A program made the translations under genes and the position numbers. From assembly GCF_000411295.1 (NCBI RefSeq), contig NZ_KE150421.1, positions 1,308,835 to 1,372,834 on the forward strand: a stretch of DNA of 64,000 bases. Direction: 5' to 3'. Source of the DNA: Paenisporosarcina sp. HGH0030 (GTDB taxonomy: Bacteria > Bacillota > Bacilli > Bacillales_A > Planococcaceae). Shown piece by piece: positions 53,368 through 61,015 of this stretch. Every line of letters starts with the position of its first letter. The first letter of the stretch is position 1. A model generated the notes under the pieces. The model made no database searches. It saw nothing but the letters and a program-made list of their open reading frames with translations, and had not been told where the DNA came from.

Positions 53368-54615
53368 TTCGAATAAATAGAACATGCCGTAATATACAAA
53401 AGCGCTTACTACAGCTAGTATCGCAATGATGGTAAATGTCCAAAAGAAGCCGAACCAAACTGTTAGTGGAATGGATAATGGGGCAATCATTCGGCCAATT
53501 GTGTAACGTAGACTAGCAGCCGCAAAATACTGGCCACGCATATGTTCTGGTGCCAATTTTGAAATAAAGCTTTGTTGCAAGCCTACAATCATTAACTCAC
53601 CAAATGTAAAGATTGCCATCGCCAAAAGAAAAATCCAAAATAAATCAAACAGAGAAAAAACAATCATGGCCAATGCATACAAGATGGATGAGATGAAGAA
53701 AATGTTTTTCTCTTTAAACGACGCAACAAACCGTGTAACAGCAACTGTCAACAAAGCTACAAGTAATCCATTCTCTGAAATAAGTACACTAAAGGCAAGT
53801 TCACCTGTAAGCTTTATATCTGTTCCAAACCAAGTTCCCAAAGATTGATTTCCGATTACTTCCTTAATATATACCGGTAGCAGTAAATCCAATTGCATAA
53901 ACGTTTGTGCACTTAGTATTCCTGCAATAATGAAAAGCAGAAACAATTTGTCGTTCAGAATCACACCGTAATCTTTCACTTGTTTTTGGATGGCATGCAT
54001 AAATCCACGTGGTGCCCCTTGTGCATCATCATCTGAACGAACTGGTTTCGTCTCTTCAGTAAATTTAATGAGGATCCATGCCAGTAATAAACAAACGAGA
54101 CCTGCGGTTACCATCAACCCGAATCTATAGCTGAAAAAGAAAATCCCTCCAAGAATCGGTCCAATAACAACGGCAATATTTATTGAAGTATAAAAAACGG
54201 CAAAGACATCACTACGGTGCTCTTCTGGTACTACATCTGCTACCATAGCCTGACTTGCTGGCCAATAGAGAGAGCCAAACATACTTGCGATAGTGAATGC
54301 GATAAATCCTAAGCTAGGTGAATCTAAAATAGGTGAATTTGCAAGTGCAAACAGGAAAAATGCGCCCCCTTGACCAAACGAGGATATGACCATCATCGTT
54401 CTTCGACCAAACTGATCAGCACAATAGCCTCCCGCTAAATTGGCTCCTACTGAAAATACTTGCGATAAGATAAGCAATAAACCGGCAGTGGTTTTACCAA
54501 ACTCCTCTGCAAAATAAATGGCAAGGAAAGGGAAAAACATCCAAAACGTAATGTTCATAAACGCTTCTCCTATTAACCTTGCTCTCAAACTTCGATCCCA
54601 ATCTCTAATTCTCAT
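53335..54615 (-). CDS. MFS transporter, multidrug-efflux style
   Basis: This 426-residue carrier has 12 membrane segments. The MFS motif A lies after helix 2 (GGYCADQFGRRTMMVIS) and the opening MNITFWMFFPFLAIYFAEEFG is typical of DHA1-like multidrug exporters. AVFYTSINIAVVIGPILGG in helix 5 is motif-C-like (antiporter glycines). Substrate unknown. GGGGAG precedes the ATG. It lies 99 bases after the glycosylase gene on the same strand. Confidence 0.88.
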   Translation of the reverse strand: MRIRDWDRSLRARLIGEAFMNITFWMFFPFLAIYFAEEFGKTTAGLLLILSQVFSVGANLAGGYCADQFGRRTMMVISSFGQGGAFFLFALANSPILDSPSLGFIAFTIASMFGSLYWPASQAMVADVVPEEHRSDVFAVFYTSINIAVVIGPILGGIFFFSYRFGLMVTAGLVCLLLAWILIKFTEETKPVRSDDDAQGAPRGFMHAIQKQVKDYGVILNDKLFLLFIIAGILSAQTFMQLDLLLPVYIKEVIGNQSLGTWFGTDIKLTGELAFSVLISENGLLVALLTVAVTRFVASFKEKNIFFISSILYALAMIVFSLFDLFWIFLLAMAIFTFGELMIVGLQQSFISKLAPEHMRGQYFAAASLRYTIGRMIAPLSIPLTVWFGFFWTFTIIAILAVVSAFVYYGMFYLFEQKKTASPSSS

Positions 54616-54714
54616 GATGTCTACTCCCCAAGATCATTATCTGATATTTCATAAAATTATTGTATCATTGGGACCAATAAAATAGACATACATAATTCGA
54701 CTGAATGACAGAAT

Positions 54715-55560
54715 TTACTCAATACTTCTCCATAAATAAAGCGATGCGTAGCTTAAATAAGGAGACCATTCCGGAAAATGTGAAGAAATTTCCGCAGCTT
54801 TCGGTTTATCTGCTGTTCCCCAAATTTTTTTTAATGCATTTTGCAAACCGATATCTGCAAGTGGAAATAAATTAGGTCTGCCCAATCCGAAAAGCAAAAA
54901 ACTTCCCGCTGTCCATGGGCCGATTCCACGATATTTCACTAGAGTCTCAATAATTGTTTCATCATCTTGATAAGAAAGTGATTCGAGATCCAATTCTCCG
55001 TTTGCAATCGCTTTTGAAACACCGATTACATATTCTGCTTTTCTCGTACTGAATTGCAATTTCCGCAGATCTTCAACTTGAAGTTCCCCTACTGCAAAAG
55101 GATCAGGATACACCCATACTCCTTCCACTTGTTCGCCGAATGTATGAACAAATCGCTCTGTTAATGTATGTGCAAAGGATAAATTCAGCTGCTGGTGAAT
55201 AATGCTTTTCATTAAGGTCGCATACAACGAAAATTCCCGAATGATGGGTGTCCCCCGGTGTTCTTCAAATAGTAAAGCAAGGTTCGTTTTTGCAAAGTGT
55301 TCATGAATAGGTTCTAGGGAACGGTCGAAATGAAAAATTTCTTTGATTTTCTGGATTTCTTTATCGTCTTCAAGTCCTATTATTTTGAATACAGGCTCAT
55401 CGGTTGTACCAAAGGCTTGAACTTTATAAATTTTGCGCTCTTCAGTTGGCACCATTACATATCGCTTTTCTTTGTTTAAAGAAATTAATGGGTCCATTGA
55501 TAATCGATCGAGCACACGCTCGAAATTATAAGGGAAATCTAAATGAATAGTTTCTGCCAT
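54715..55560 (-). CDS. DNA-3-methyladenine glycosylase, AlkA-like
   Basis: This 281-residue HhH-GPD base-excision enzyme has a hairpin motif VKYRGIGPWTAGSFLLFGLG and catalytic aspartate in FPLADIGLQNAL (about residue 235). An N-terminal AlkA-like sheet domain precedes it (HLDFPYNFERVLDRL). LMKSIIHQQLNLSFAHTLTERF is the conserved first helix of the glycosylase domain. It removes alkylated purines. B. subtilis YfjP is a likely relative. GGAAGG precedes the ATG. With ogt at 30644 the window encodes two alkylation-repair activities. Confidence 0.9.
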   Translation of the reverse strand: MAETIHLDFPYNFERVLDRLSMDPLISLNKEKRYVMVPTEERKIYKVQAFGTTDEPVFKIIGLEDDKEIQKIKEIFHFDRSLEPIHEHFAKTNLALLFEEHRGTPIIREFSLYATLMKSIIHQQLNLSFAHTLTERFVHTFGEQVEGVWVYPDPFAVGELQVEDLRKLQFSTRKAEYVIGVSKAIANGELDLESLSYQDDETIIETLVKYRGIGPWTAGSFLLFGLGRPNLFPLADIGLQNALKKIWGTADKPKAAEISSHFPEWSPYLSYASLYLWRSIE

Positions 55561-55627
55561 AGTCGTTTCCTTCCTGTTCGGTTATATTTAGTACATACAT
55601 TTTGACAGTAAGAATCGAGGGATATAA

Positions 55628-56350
55628 ATGAAAAAATGGTTGTGGCTCCTTCTCGTTCCAGTTCTCTTCGCAGGCTGTGATGTGAGTTCGAATTTTACTG
55701 ATAAATCAACCAGTGCAAACGATACGATTCCAGTCGAATTGATTGCTGTCATTGATGGAGATACCATTAAAGTAAAGTATAACGGAAAGATAGAAACTGT
55801 CAGGTATTTATTAATCGATACTCCCGAAGTAAGACACCAAACACTTGGGAATCAGCCTTTTGGTGACGAAGCGAGTGAACGCAATGAACAGTTACTGAAG
55901 AATGTTGCTGTGTCTCTCAAATTTGATGAAGGAGACCGCTATGATGATTACGAGCGTCTTTTGGCATATGTTTATGCAGATGGACAATCCGTCCAAGAAA
56001 CGTTGCTATCAGAAGGGCTTGCTCGTGTTGCCTATGTTTTCCCTCCAAATGATCGTTATGTAGATGCTTACAAAGAAGCTGAAGCAATTGCCCGTAAAAA
56101 CAATTTGGGAGTATGGGAATATAAAAACTATGTAACCAAAAGAGGATTCGATGAAACAAAAGTTGAAGAAGAAAAAACAGAAGTAAATAAACATCCGAGC
56201 GAATGCTTAATTAAAGGCAATATCAATCGTGAAAACAAGAAAATTTATCACACACCAACAGGAAAATATTATAATCAAACAAAACCAGAAAAATGGTTTT
56301 GTTCAGAGCAGCAAGCATTGGATGCAGGATTTAAAAAATCTGGGGAATAA
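55628..56350 (+). CDS. Lipoprotein thermonuclease (SNase family)
   Basis: A lipobox (LFAGC, Cys17) anchors this 240-residue nuclease outside the cell. The SNase domain (about 35-160) shows VIDGDTIKVKYNGK, RYLLIDTPEV (catalytic Arg region), the Glu in DEASERNEQLL and YERLLAYVYADG. A C-terminal Cys-containing module (SECLIKGNINRENKKIYH, later WFCSEQQALDAGF) is a known companion of secreted thermonucleases. It should degrade extracellular DNA or RNA. GAGGGA precedes the ATG. The next gene follows after 17 bases. Confidence 0.92.
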   Translation: MKKWLWLLLVPVLFAGCDVSSNFTDKSTSANDTIPVELIAVIDGDTIKVKYNGKIETVRYLLIDTPEVRHQTLGNQPFGDEASERNEQLLKNVAVSLKFDEGDRYDDYERLLAYVYADGQSVQETLLSEGLARVAYVFPPNDRYVDAYKEAEAIARKNNLGVWEYKNYVTKRGFDETKVEEEKTEVNKHPSECLIKGNINRENKKIYHTPTGKYYNQTKPEKWFCSEQQALDAGFKKSGE

Positions 56351-56367
56351 GTAAAGGAGAAATGAAT

Positions 56368-56892
56368 ATGCAAGTACTTGTCTTAAGGTTTGATTACAAA
56401 CTTTCCACAAAATTAGAGCATGATAGCAAAGACTTACACTTAGCTTCAAGACGGGGCAATGAAACGCAAATGCCTCCACATATTAGCCTGTTTTCTTTTG
56501 AAAAGATCAATCCGGCGACATTAAAAGAACAAGTAAACAAATGGATAGAACAACAAAAACAACTAGACATTTCTTTTTCTTCATTAGGTTTCTTCAAACA
56601 GAATGGTACTTTTTTTGTGGCTCCCGTCGTTACAAAAGAATTGGAGACGTTTCATCGGGAATTATTTTCATTAATTTCGCATTTACATACGAATGAAATA
56701 TCTCCCTACCTGCCAGGTAAATGGGTTCCTCATTCATCACTGATTAACAAAGTGCCTCTCACAGCGTGGGGTCCGCTTTTCCAGAGAGCCAGCTTAGCGT
56801 TTGAACCACAATCAGGCAAGGCGGTCGCGCTGGAATGCTGGTCGATTGTAAATGGACATGCACAAACTGAATGGACATATTTTTTAAAGTAA
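56368..56892 (+). CDS. 2'-5' RNA ligase-like 2H phosphoesterase
   Basis: This 174-residue protein has the paired H-x-T/S motifs of the 2H superfamily: HISLFSF (about residue 30) and HSSLINK (about 122). Such enzymes join or hydrolyse 2'-5' or cyclic phosphate ends of RNA. It is co-oriented with the secreted nuclease, 17 bases away, but has no signal peptide. ATG at 56368 is preferred to 56362 because AAAGGAG is then nine bases upstream. Confidence 0.83.
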   Translation: MQVLVLRFDYKLSTKLEHDSKDLHLASRRGNETQMPPHISLFSFEKINPATLKEQVNKWIEQQKQLDISFSSLGFFKQNGTFFVAPVVTKELETFHRELFSLISHLHTNEISPYLPGKWVPHSSLINKVPLTAWGPLFQRASLAFEPQSGKAVALECWSIVNGHAQTEWTYFLK

Positions 56893-56920
56893 ATTATTCG
56901 CATATTTCTTTATTAGGTCA

Positions 56921-56948
56921 TTGACTATTAGCCTATGAACGATATAAT
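56921..56948 (+). promoter_or_regulatory. SigA promoter of tRNA-Val
   Basis: TTGACT, 16-base spacer, TATAAT, ending 21 bases before the tRNA. Close to consensus. Confidence 0.88.
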
Positions 56949-56969
56949 AGAATTTGTCCTAGTAAAAAC

Positions 56970-57042
56970 GATCTTGTAGCTCAGCTGGGAGAGCGCCACC
57001 TTGACAGGGTGGAGGTCGCTGGTTCGAGCCCAGTCGGGATCA
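56970..57042 (+). tRNA. tRNA-Val (GAC anticodon)
   Basis: A 73-base cloverleaf: acceptor GATCTTG/CGGGATC (two G-T pairs), D arm with TAGCTCAGCTGGGAGAGC, anticodon arm CCACC TTGACAG GGTGG with anticodon GAC, and T arm CTGG TTCGAGC CCAG. CCA is not encoded. It is a single-gene transcript with its own promoter and terminator. Confidence 0.96.
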
Positions 57043-57052
57043 TCTTATTTTC

Positions 57053-57095
57053 AAGCCTGAAAACGTTGTTATTACAGCGTTTTCAGGCTTTTTCC
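57053..57095 (+). terminator. Intrinsic terminator of tRNA-Val
   Basis: AAGCCTGAAAACG/CGTTTTCAGGCTT perfect 13-base stem, followed by TTT-CC-TTT. It may also serve the convergent gene at 57097. Confidence 0.92.
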
Positions 57096-57096
57096 T

Positions 57097-57423
57097 TTAG
57101 TATGAATTCCTGCAATACTCAGCTTCAGATTTAATTATTTCAATGTAGTTACTTTTTTTAAAAGGTTTTGTTAATTCACCAATCCTTCTTAGACTTCCTT
57201 TTATCATTGTTTTATTTTTTTGAACATCCACAATTACAGTTAAATATGCTTCACCATTATATTTTACTACCCCTGTGACTTGTTTTTTCTCTAAATCTAT
57301 ATTTGTATATTCGGGTACGATTCTTAATGGTGCAAAGGTTGTCCATCCCACCGAACTTTGTTTTGATTTCTGTCCAATCTTAAATATAAAATAACTAACA
57401 AGTTTTTTTAATTTAGATACCAT
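57097..57423 (-). CDS. Hypothetical protein, 108 residues
   Basis: The N terminus is basic with a weak hydrophobic stretch (KLKKLVSYFIFKIGQKSKQ); the rest looks like a small beta-rich domain (VTGVVKYNGEAYLTVIVDVQ). No family recognised. AGGAGGGG precedes the ATG. It lies directly downstream of the tRNA-Val terminator, in the accessory part of the window. Confidence 0.6.
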   Translation of the reverse strand: MVSKLKKLVSYFIFKIGQKSKQSSVGWTTFAPLRIVPEYTNIDLEKKQVTGVVKYNGEAYLTVIVDVQKNKTMIKGSLRRIGELTKPFKKSNYIEIIKSEAEYCRNSY

Positions 57424-57462
57424 TTTTCCCCTCCTAATTTACATGGAATATTTTATCACACC

Positions 57463-57540
57463 TTAGTTAAACTAAACTGCCCCGTTAGTTCAATAAGCTC
57501 ACTGATCTTCAACTCAAGCACTCGTTAGTTCAACAAGACT
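57463..57540. repeat. Short dispersed repeat, copy 1
   Basis: Contains CTGCCCCGTTAGTTC, ATAAG, TGATCTTCAACT and AAGCACTCGTTAGTTC, in the same order as copy 2 at 57968. Outer arms are related by inverted symmetry (AACTAA and TTAGTT). It lacks the inner hairpin of copy 2. Confidence 0.6.
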
Positions 57541-57902
57541 TATTTATTCTGAATAATAACCAGTAATAATTCTCGTGCCTTTTCAAAACTTACAAGTTCT
57601 TTATAAAAATGAGGATAATTACTTACGGAATCTTTTAAAAATGAATGTTTAGGATAAAGTGAAAAAAAGTCTTTATATAGGAATTGCATTTGATTATTAG
57701 GGATTTTTTTATAACCTAATACATAAGAGGAACTTCCTGCGATAAGCATACAAAATTCATTAAAATCAGCATCCAGCCAATCTTCTTCTGAGATACTATC
57801 CTCGAAATCTTTTTCAATCTGTTCAATATCTTCGTTTGGGAATTCATTCATTAATTCTGTATTATAAAGATTTTCAAGTTCACTGATTAAATCATTTTTC
57901 AT
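57540..57902 (-). CDS. Hypothetical acidic protein, 120 residues
   Basis: An acidic helical protein (NEDIEQIEKDFEDSISEEDW, later FYKELVSFEKARELL). No membrane segment and no known motif. GGTGGGG precedes the ATG. It is flanked on both sides by copies of the same short repeat (57463 and 57968), which may mark it as a mobile cassette or simply reflect repeat-rich surroundings. Small acidic proteins of this type are often immunity partners, but no toxin is seen here. Confidence 0.6.
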   Translation of the reverse strand: MKNDLISELENLYNTELMNEFPNEDIEQIEKDFEDSISEEDWLDADFNEFCMLIAGSSSYVLGYKKIPNNQMQFLYKDFFSLYPKHSFLKDSVSNYPHFYKELVSFEKARELLLVIIQNK

Positions 57903-57967
57903 TTCTTACCCCACCTGTAATTCAGTTTGTTTTTCCTAATAATTATATCTAAAACTGAAAAAACCTT

Positions 57968-58054
57968 CTTCAACTAACCTGCCCCGTTAGTTCTATAAGA
58001 AAAAGGGCTGTTTAAACAGCCCAATGATCTTTAACTAAAGCACCGGTTAATGAC
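57968..58054. repeat. Short dispersed repeat, copy 2
   Basis: Same modules as copy 1 (CTGCCCCGTTAGTTC, ATAAG, AATGATCTTTAACT, AAGCAC) plus an inner perfect hairpin GGGCTGTTTAAACAGCCC. Together with the first copy it brackets the 120-residue protein gene in direct orientation. Confidence 0.65.
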
Positions 58055-58149
58055 TGTCTAGTCTTGAATGAAAGAAGGGATACAGAATGACAAGAACTTT
58101 AGTTGAAAAGGCAAAGAGTATTCTTGAGGGACTTCGATTTCTTTAAAGT

Positions 58150-58322
58150 TCATAAATCATTACCTTTCTTATCATGGATCCTCTTATCTATACAACCAAC
58201 TATTACACAACTAGATTCTACTCCATATAATTTTCGATTTTGTAATTGTATGTATTTTTCATATTCACAGTAAACTTTATCGTCAGAAGTTGCATAGGAA
58301 AGAAGAGCTTTCTCTACCGTTG
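58150..58322 (-). pseudogene. 3' fragment of a gene cut at an IS3-type end
   Basis: An open minus-strand frame of about 57 codons without a start reads TVEKALLSYATSDDKVYCEY, then about 30 further residues including LYGVESSCVIVGCIDKR, and ends GNDL-stop at 58150. It has coding-like composition and begins exactly at the right end of the IS3-type remnant, with a stop just inside the IS. The pattern (variable helix, then a VVGCI strand) loosely recalls a GNAT acetyltransferase; this is a guess. The 5' part of the gene was not found in the window. Confidence 0.55.
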
Positions 58323-58489
58323 TGAACTAACCCTTAATTACGGACACTTAAATAAAAGGTACCCTGCAATTATGCAGCGATCAGATGACTCCGGTATTGT
58401 GCTGGAGTCATCTTTTTTAGATTCCATTGCTTACGTCTTGTATTGTAATGTTCCAAGAAAAATTGACTGGAACAATATTTCTGTTTCAT
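58323..58489 (-). mobile_element. IS3-family (IS150-like) remnant, transposase C terminus
   Basis: On the minus strand the frame ending at 58370 reads HYNTRRKQWNLKKMTPAQYR then SHLIAA-stop, the characteristic end of IS150-group transposases (the YN..R......MTP..YR pattern). Behind it, TGTCCGTAATTAAGGGTTAGTTCA (58323-58346 on the plus strand) looks like the terminal inverted repeat, with the expected TG...CA ends. Upstream of the YNTRR segment the similarity stops and a stop codon appears, so catalytic DDE residues other than the tail are lost. Non-functional remnant. Confidence 0.8.
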
Positions 58490-58575
58490 CTAATCTCCAA
58501 GTGTTCTGAAAAAAATTACTCTAATGTTAGTCTCAAGAGAGCGAACCTATCAAGTAAATCATGCTCTAATATGTA

Positions 58576-59277
58576 CTATTCAACATAAAAAACTTGTGAA
58601 CTCCCAACCTCCAGACAATACAACCTTCCACCATAAGCACAGCCGCCATCAATTCCAATGATATTATTATCCCCAAAGTATACTTCGCTGCTTTCGTGCA
58701 AATACTTTGTCGGTGTATGTCCGAATACAACGGTCTTTACTCCCTTGTATCCCTTGTGGAACTCCTCACGAATCCACACTAATGTATGAGGTTCTGACGA
58801 CTTTATTGGTGTTTCCGGATCAACTCCTGCATGAACAAAGATGTGGGTTTCTGTTTCATAGTAGTATGGAAACTCTTTTAGTATTTCAATATGTGTGCGG
58901 ATGTCATCATTCATTTGAATAGGCTCAGGCATTTCGTCGGTCGTAAACCAATACTCAGCATCGTCCTTTTCAATGTCATAGTAGTAATTTTGAAGCGTTT
59001 TTATTCCGCCATTGTAATACCATCTTTTCAAGTTCATCAGATCACCATGAAAAGTATCTATCATCATCTTTTCATGATTGCCAATTAAAGCAATCGCTCC
59101 CTCGCACTTCAGCTGAATGACTTTATCTAAAACAGCTTTTGAATGGGACCCCCGATCCACAAAATCACCTAATAAAAGTAACTGGTCTCTGTCTTTGTCA
59201 TATTGAACAAGCTCCAAAAGTCTCTCGAACTTTTCTATATCACCATGAATATCACTTATGGCAAGCATTCGTTTCAA
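58576..59277 (-). CDS. PPP-type metallophosphoesterase
   Basis: This protein of about 233 residues has the metal motifs of serine/threonine-type (PPP) phosphatases: LAISDIHGDIEKF (GDxHG-like), LLLLGDFVDRGSHS and ALIGNHEKMM, with later HAGVDPETP and FGHTPTKY histidines. It resembles PrpE/PrpA-type bacterial phosphatases that act on phosphoproteins or Ap4A. The start is uncertain: TTG at 59277 has AAGGA ten bases upstream, ATG at 59268 is possible. It follows the IS remnant in the accessory region. The gap up to 59465 shows no gene. Confidence 0.88.
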   Translation of the reverse strand: MKRMLAISDIHGDIEKFERLLELVQYDKDRDQLLLLGDFVDRGSHSKAVLDKVIQLKCEGAIALIGNHEKMMIDTFHGDLMNLKRWYYNGGIKTLQNYYYDIEKDDAEYWFTTDEMPEPIQMNDDIRTHIEILKEFPYYYETETHIFVHAGVDPETPIKSSEPHTLVWIREEFHKGYKGVKTVVFGHTPTKYLHESSEVYFGDNNIIGIDGGCAYGGRLYCLEVGSSQVFYVE

Positions 59278-59465
59278 CTGCCTCACATCCTTATTAACTG
59301 TTAGAATAGTTTGTTTTTATTATTCTATCATATTTATAAATGGACTAAAATTTATTCTCATGTGAAGATATTCATGAGTATATAAACATTACATAGAAAT
59401 TAATTGATACTGTTATATACTGTTTCACTTAAGGAAGATTTTCTTAAAGACCAAATTTTCCTTTT

Positions 59466-59654
59466 CTATTGTTGGCTCATTAACCAACGAAAAAATTCAT
59501 CTCTTAATACTCCCTTACATCTTCCAATTTTTATAAGTAGAAAATCTATTCTTTTCATCACCTCGTATGTATTGGGTTTAGAAATTTTCAGGATTGAACT
59601 AATCTCTTTTGCTGTTAATACAAGAGGGTATGACTCAATTTCTTCTTTCTTCAT
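59466..59654 (-). CDS. Excisionase-like small HTH protein
   Basis: This 62-residue protein has the helix-turn-helix of MerR/excisionase type (HTH_17): LTAKEISSILKISKPNTYEV, then KRIDFLLIKIGRCKGVLRDE and FFRWL. Such proteins direct excision of integrative elements or act as small repressors. No integrase gene is in the window. The upstream site is weak (GAGTGA). It follows a 44-codon ORF by 25 bases on the same strand. Confidence 0.75.
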   Translation of the reverse strand: MKKEEIESYPLVLTAKEISSILKISKPNTYEVMKRIDFLLIKIGRCKGVLRDEFFRWLMSQQ

Positions 59655-59679
59655 TAAATATCACTCTTAACACTTCTGG

Positions 59680-59814
59680 TTATAAGTCCATTTTCTGTGA
59701 CTGATTAATATTAGACACGATTATTTCACTTCCCTCTTCTAGTTTCCTCTCCCACTCCTCTATTAATGCTAAAGCTACTTTACGTTTCTGTTCTAAGTCG
59801 AGTTTATATTCCAA
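59680..59814 (-). CDS. Small 44-residue ORF before the HTH gene
   Basis: A TTG-started frame encodes LEYKLDLEQKRKVALALIEE, then WERKLEEGSEIIVSN, an amphipathic charged helix, ending QKMDL. AGGAGG lies seven bases before the TTG, but the same AGGAGG is the 3' arm of a perfect hairpin (59822-59850) with terminator shape, so the site may be fortuitous or regulated. Coding-like composition and a 25-base gap to the HTH gene support it as real. Family unknown. Confidence 0.45.
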   Translation of the reverse strand: MEYKLDLEQKRKVALALIEEWERKLEEGSEIIVSNINQSQKMDL

Positions 59815-59815
59815 T

Positions 59816-59850
59816 AAAAAACCTCCTAAAGAATTTTCTTCTTTAGGAGG
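59816..59850 (-). terminator. Hairpin with T run that also hides a ribosome binding site
   Basis: Perfect 12-base stem CCTCCTAAAGAA/TTCTTTAGGAGG with a five-base loop, followed on the minus strand by six T. This is a standard terminator form, but its 3' arm is the AGGAGG of the next small ORF. No well-supported gene was found directly upstream; between 59860 and 60061 I see only a 28-codon frame without a binding site. Confidence 0.6.
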
Positions 59851-60061
59851 CTTTCTAAACTATCCATTTTCTTTTCCTTCGGTCACTTTTTTGTCCAAAG
59901 AAAATAAATTTTCAACAGTACCATTGTCATAGGTCCCAATAACCATAATTTACAAAATAGTAACATAATTATACATTTTCTTAATTTAGTTTCTATAAAA
60001 ACCATAAATTCCTTTTGTATGATTAAAGTAGAAATACATAAATCGATTAGGAGGATTCATT

Positions 60062-60937
60062 ATGATGACAAAATATCAAAGACGAAAAGCAGTATCGTTC
60101 ATGTTGACTGTTGCTTGTGCCATTGTTGCTCTTTCTGGTTTCGGACAAAACTCCTTTGCCGATGAAACCGAGTTCCCACGCGGAGAATCGGTTGACGTTA
60201 AGGTAATGTCTTATAACATTCATCACGGTGAAGGGACAGATAAGGTTTTGGATTTGGAACGGATTGCTCAGGTTATTGAAAACTCGGAGGCAGATATCAT
60301 TGGCTTGCAGGAAGTGGACAATCATTGGTCTAGTCGCAGCAACTTCGAAGACCAGGCAAATTGGCTGGCAAAACGGCTTGGCATGTTTTATGTGTATGGA
60401 GCAAACCTTGATAATGCACCATTAATCGAAGGGGAACCGCGCAGCCAGTATGGGACAGCGATTTTAAGCAAATATCCAATCTTAGATTCTGAAAACCACA
60501 AACTTACTAAAATTGGAAACACGGAGCAGAGAGGCCTGCTAGAGGCGACGATCAATGTTAAAGGAAATCAAGTTCACTTTTATAATACTCACCTAGCGCT
60601 GACTTCCGCAGAACGCGAAATCCAGATTCGGGAAGTCAATGAACTTGCTGGGCAAGTTAAAGGACCTAAAATTATCATGGGTGATTTAAACGCAAAACCG
60701 GAAAGCCCGGAAATGCAGCTGATGATTTCCAATTTTAGTGATGCTTTTGCTGATCAACCTACAGCTTACACTTATTCTTCAATAAACCCTACTGTGAGAA
60801 TCGACTATATTTTCACAACCGATAATATCGAAACAGTCAATGCCGAGGTGATTCAAACTTTAGCTTCTGATCATCTCCCAGTGACCGCTGTTATCAAACT
60901 TGAACGAAACGAGCCATTTAATAATGGACAAAAGTAG
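60062..60937 (+). CDS. Secreted EEP-family hydrolase
   Basis: This 291-residue protein has a signal peptide (about 1-31, cleavage after FA) and the endonuclease/exonuclease/phosphatase fold: VMSYNIHHGEG (Asn), IGLQEVDNHW (catalytic Glu), FYNTHLAL, IIMGDLNAKPE, IDYIFTTD and the terminal SDHLPV histidine. The extracellular place points to a nuclease, phospholipase or phosphodiesterase that scavenges substrates outside the cell. AGGAGG lies seven bases before the ATG. It begins a group of three exported proteins. The sequence looks richer in GC than the preceding 3 kb, a sign of separate origin (by eye only). Confidence 0.9.
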   Translation: MMTKYQRRKAVSFMLTVACAIVALSGFGQNSFADETEFPRGESVDVKVMSYNIHHGEGTDKVLDLERIAQVIENSEADIIGLQEVDNHWSSRSNFEDQANWLAKRLGMFYVYGANLDNAPLIEGEPRSQYGTAILSKYPILDSENHKLTKIGNTEQRGLLEATINVKGNQVHFYNTHLALTSAEREIQIREVNELAGQVKGPKIIMGDLNAKPESPEMQLMISNFSDAFADQPTAYTYSSINPTVRIDYIFTTDNIETVNAEVIQTLASDHLPVTAVIKLERNEPFNNGQK

Positions 60938-61015
60938 ATGGGTGACAGCTTACACTATTTCCGGTAAGAATTTTGGATTTTTGAGCATAGGAAACACTTT
61001 ATGCACTTAAGAGCT

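Noticed and set aside
58087-58146. 19-residue plus-strand peptide (MTRTLVEKAKSILEGLRFL)
   Set aside because: There is a GAAGGG near it, but the frame is very short and has no promoter or terminator; may be chance or a leftover of a lost gene.
58246-58509. 87-residue plus-strand protein
   Set aside because: It lies antisense to the IS3-type transposase tail, which has clear family similarity; no binding site upstream.
59860-59946. 28-codon minus-strand frame (starts MVIGTYDNGTVENL)
   Set aside because: Coding-like composition, but no ribosome binding site and no match; could be a remnant of a larger gene.
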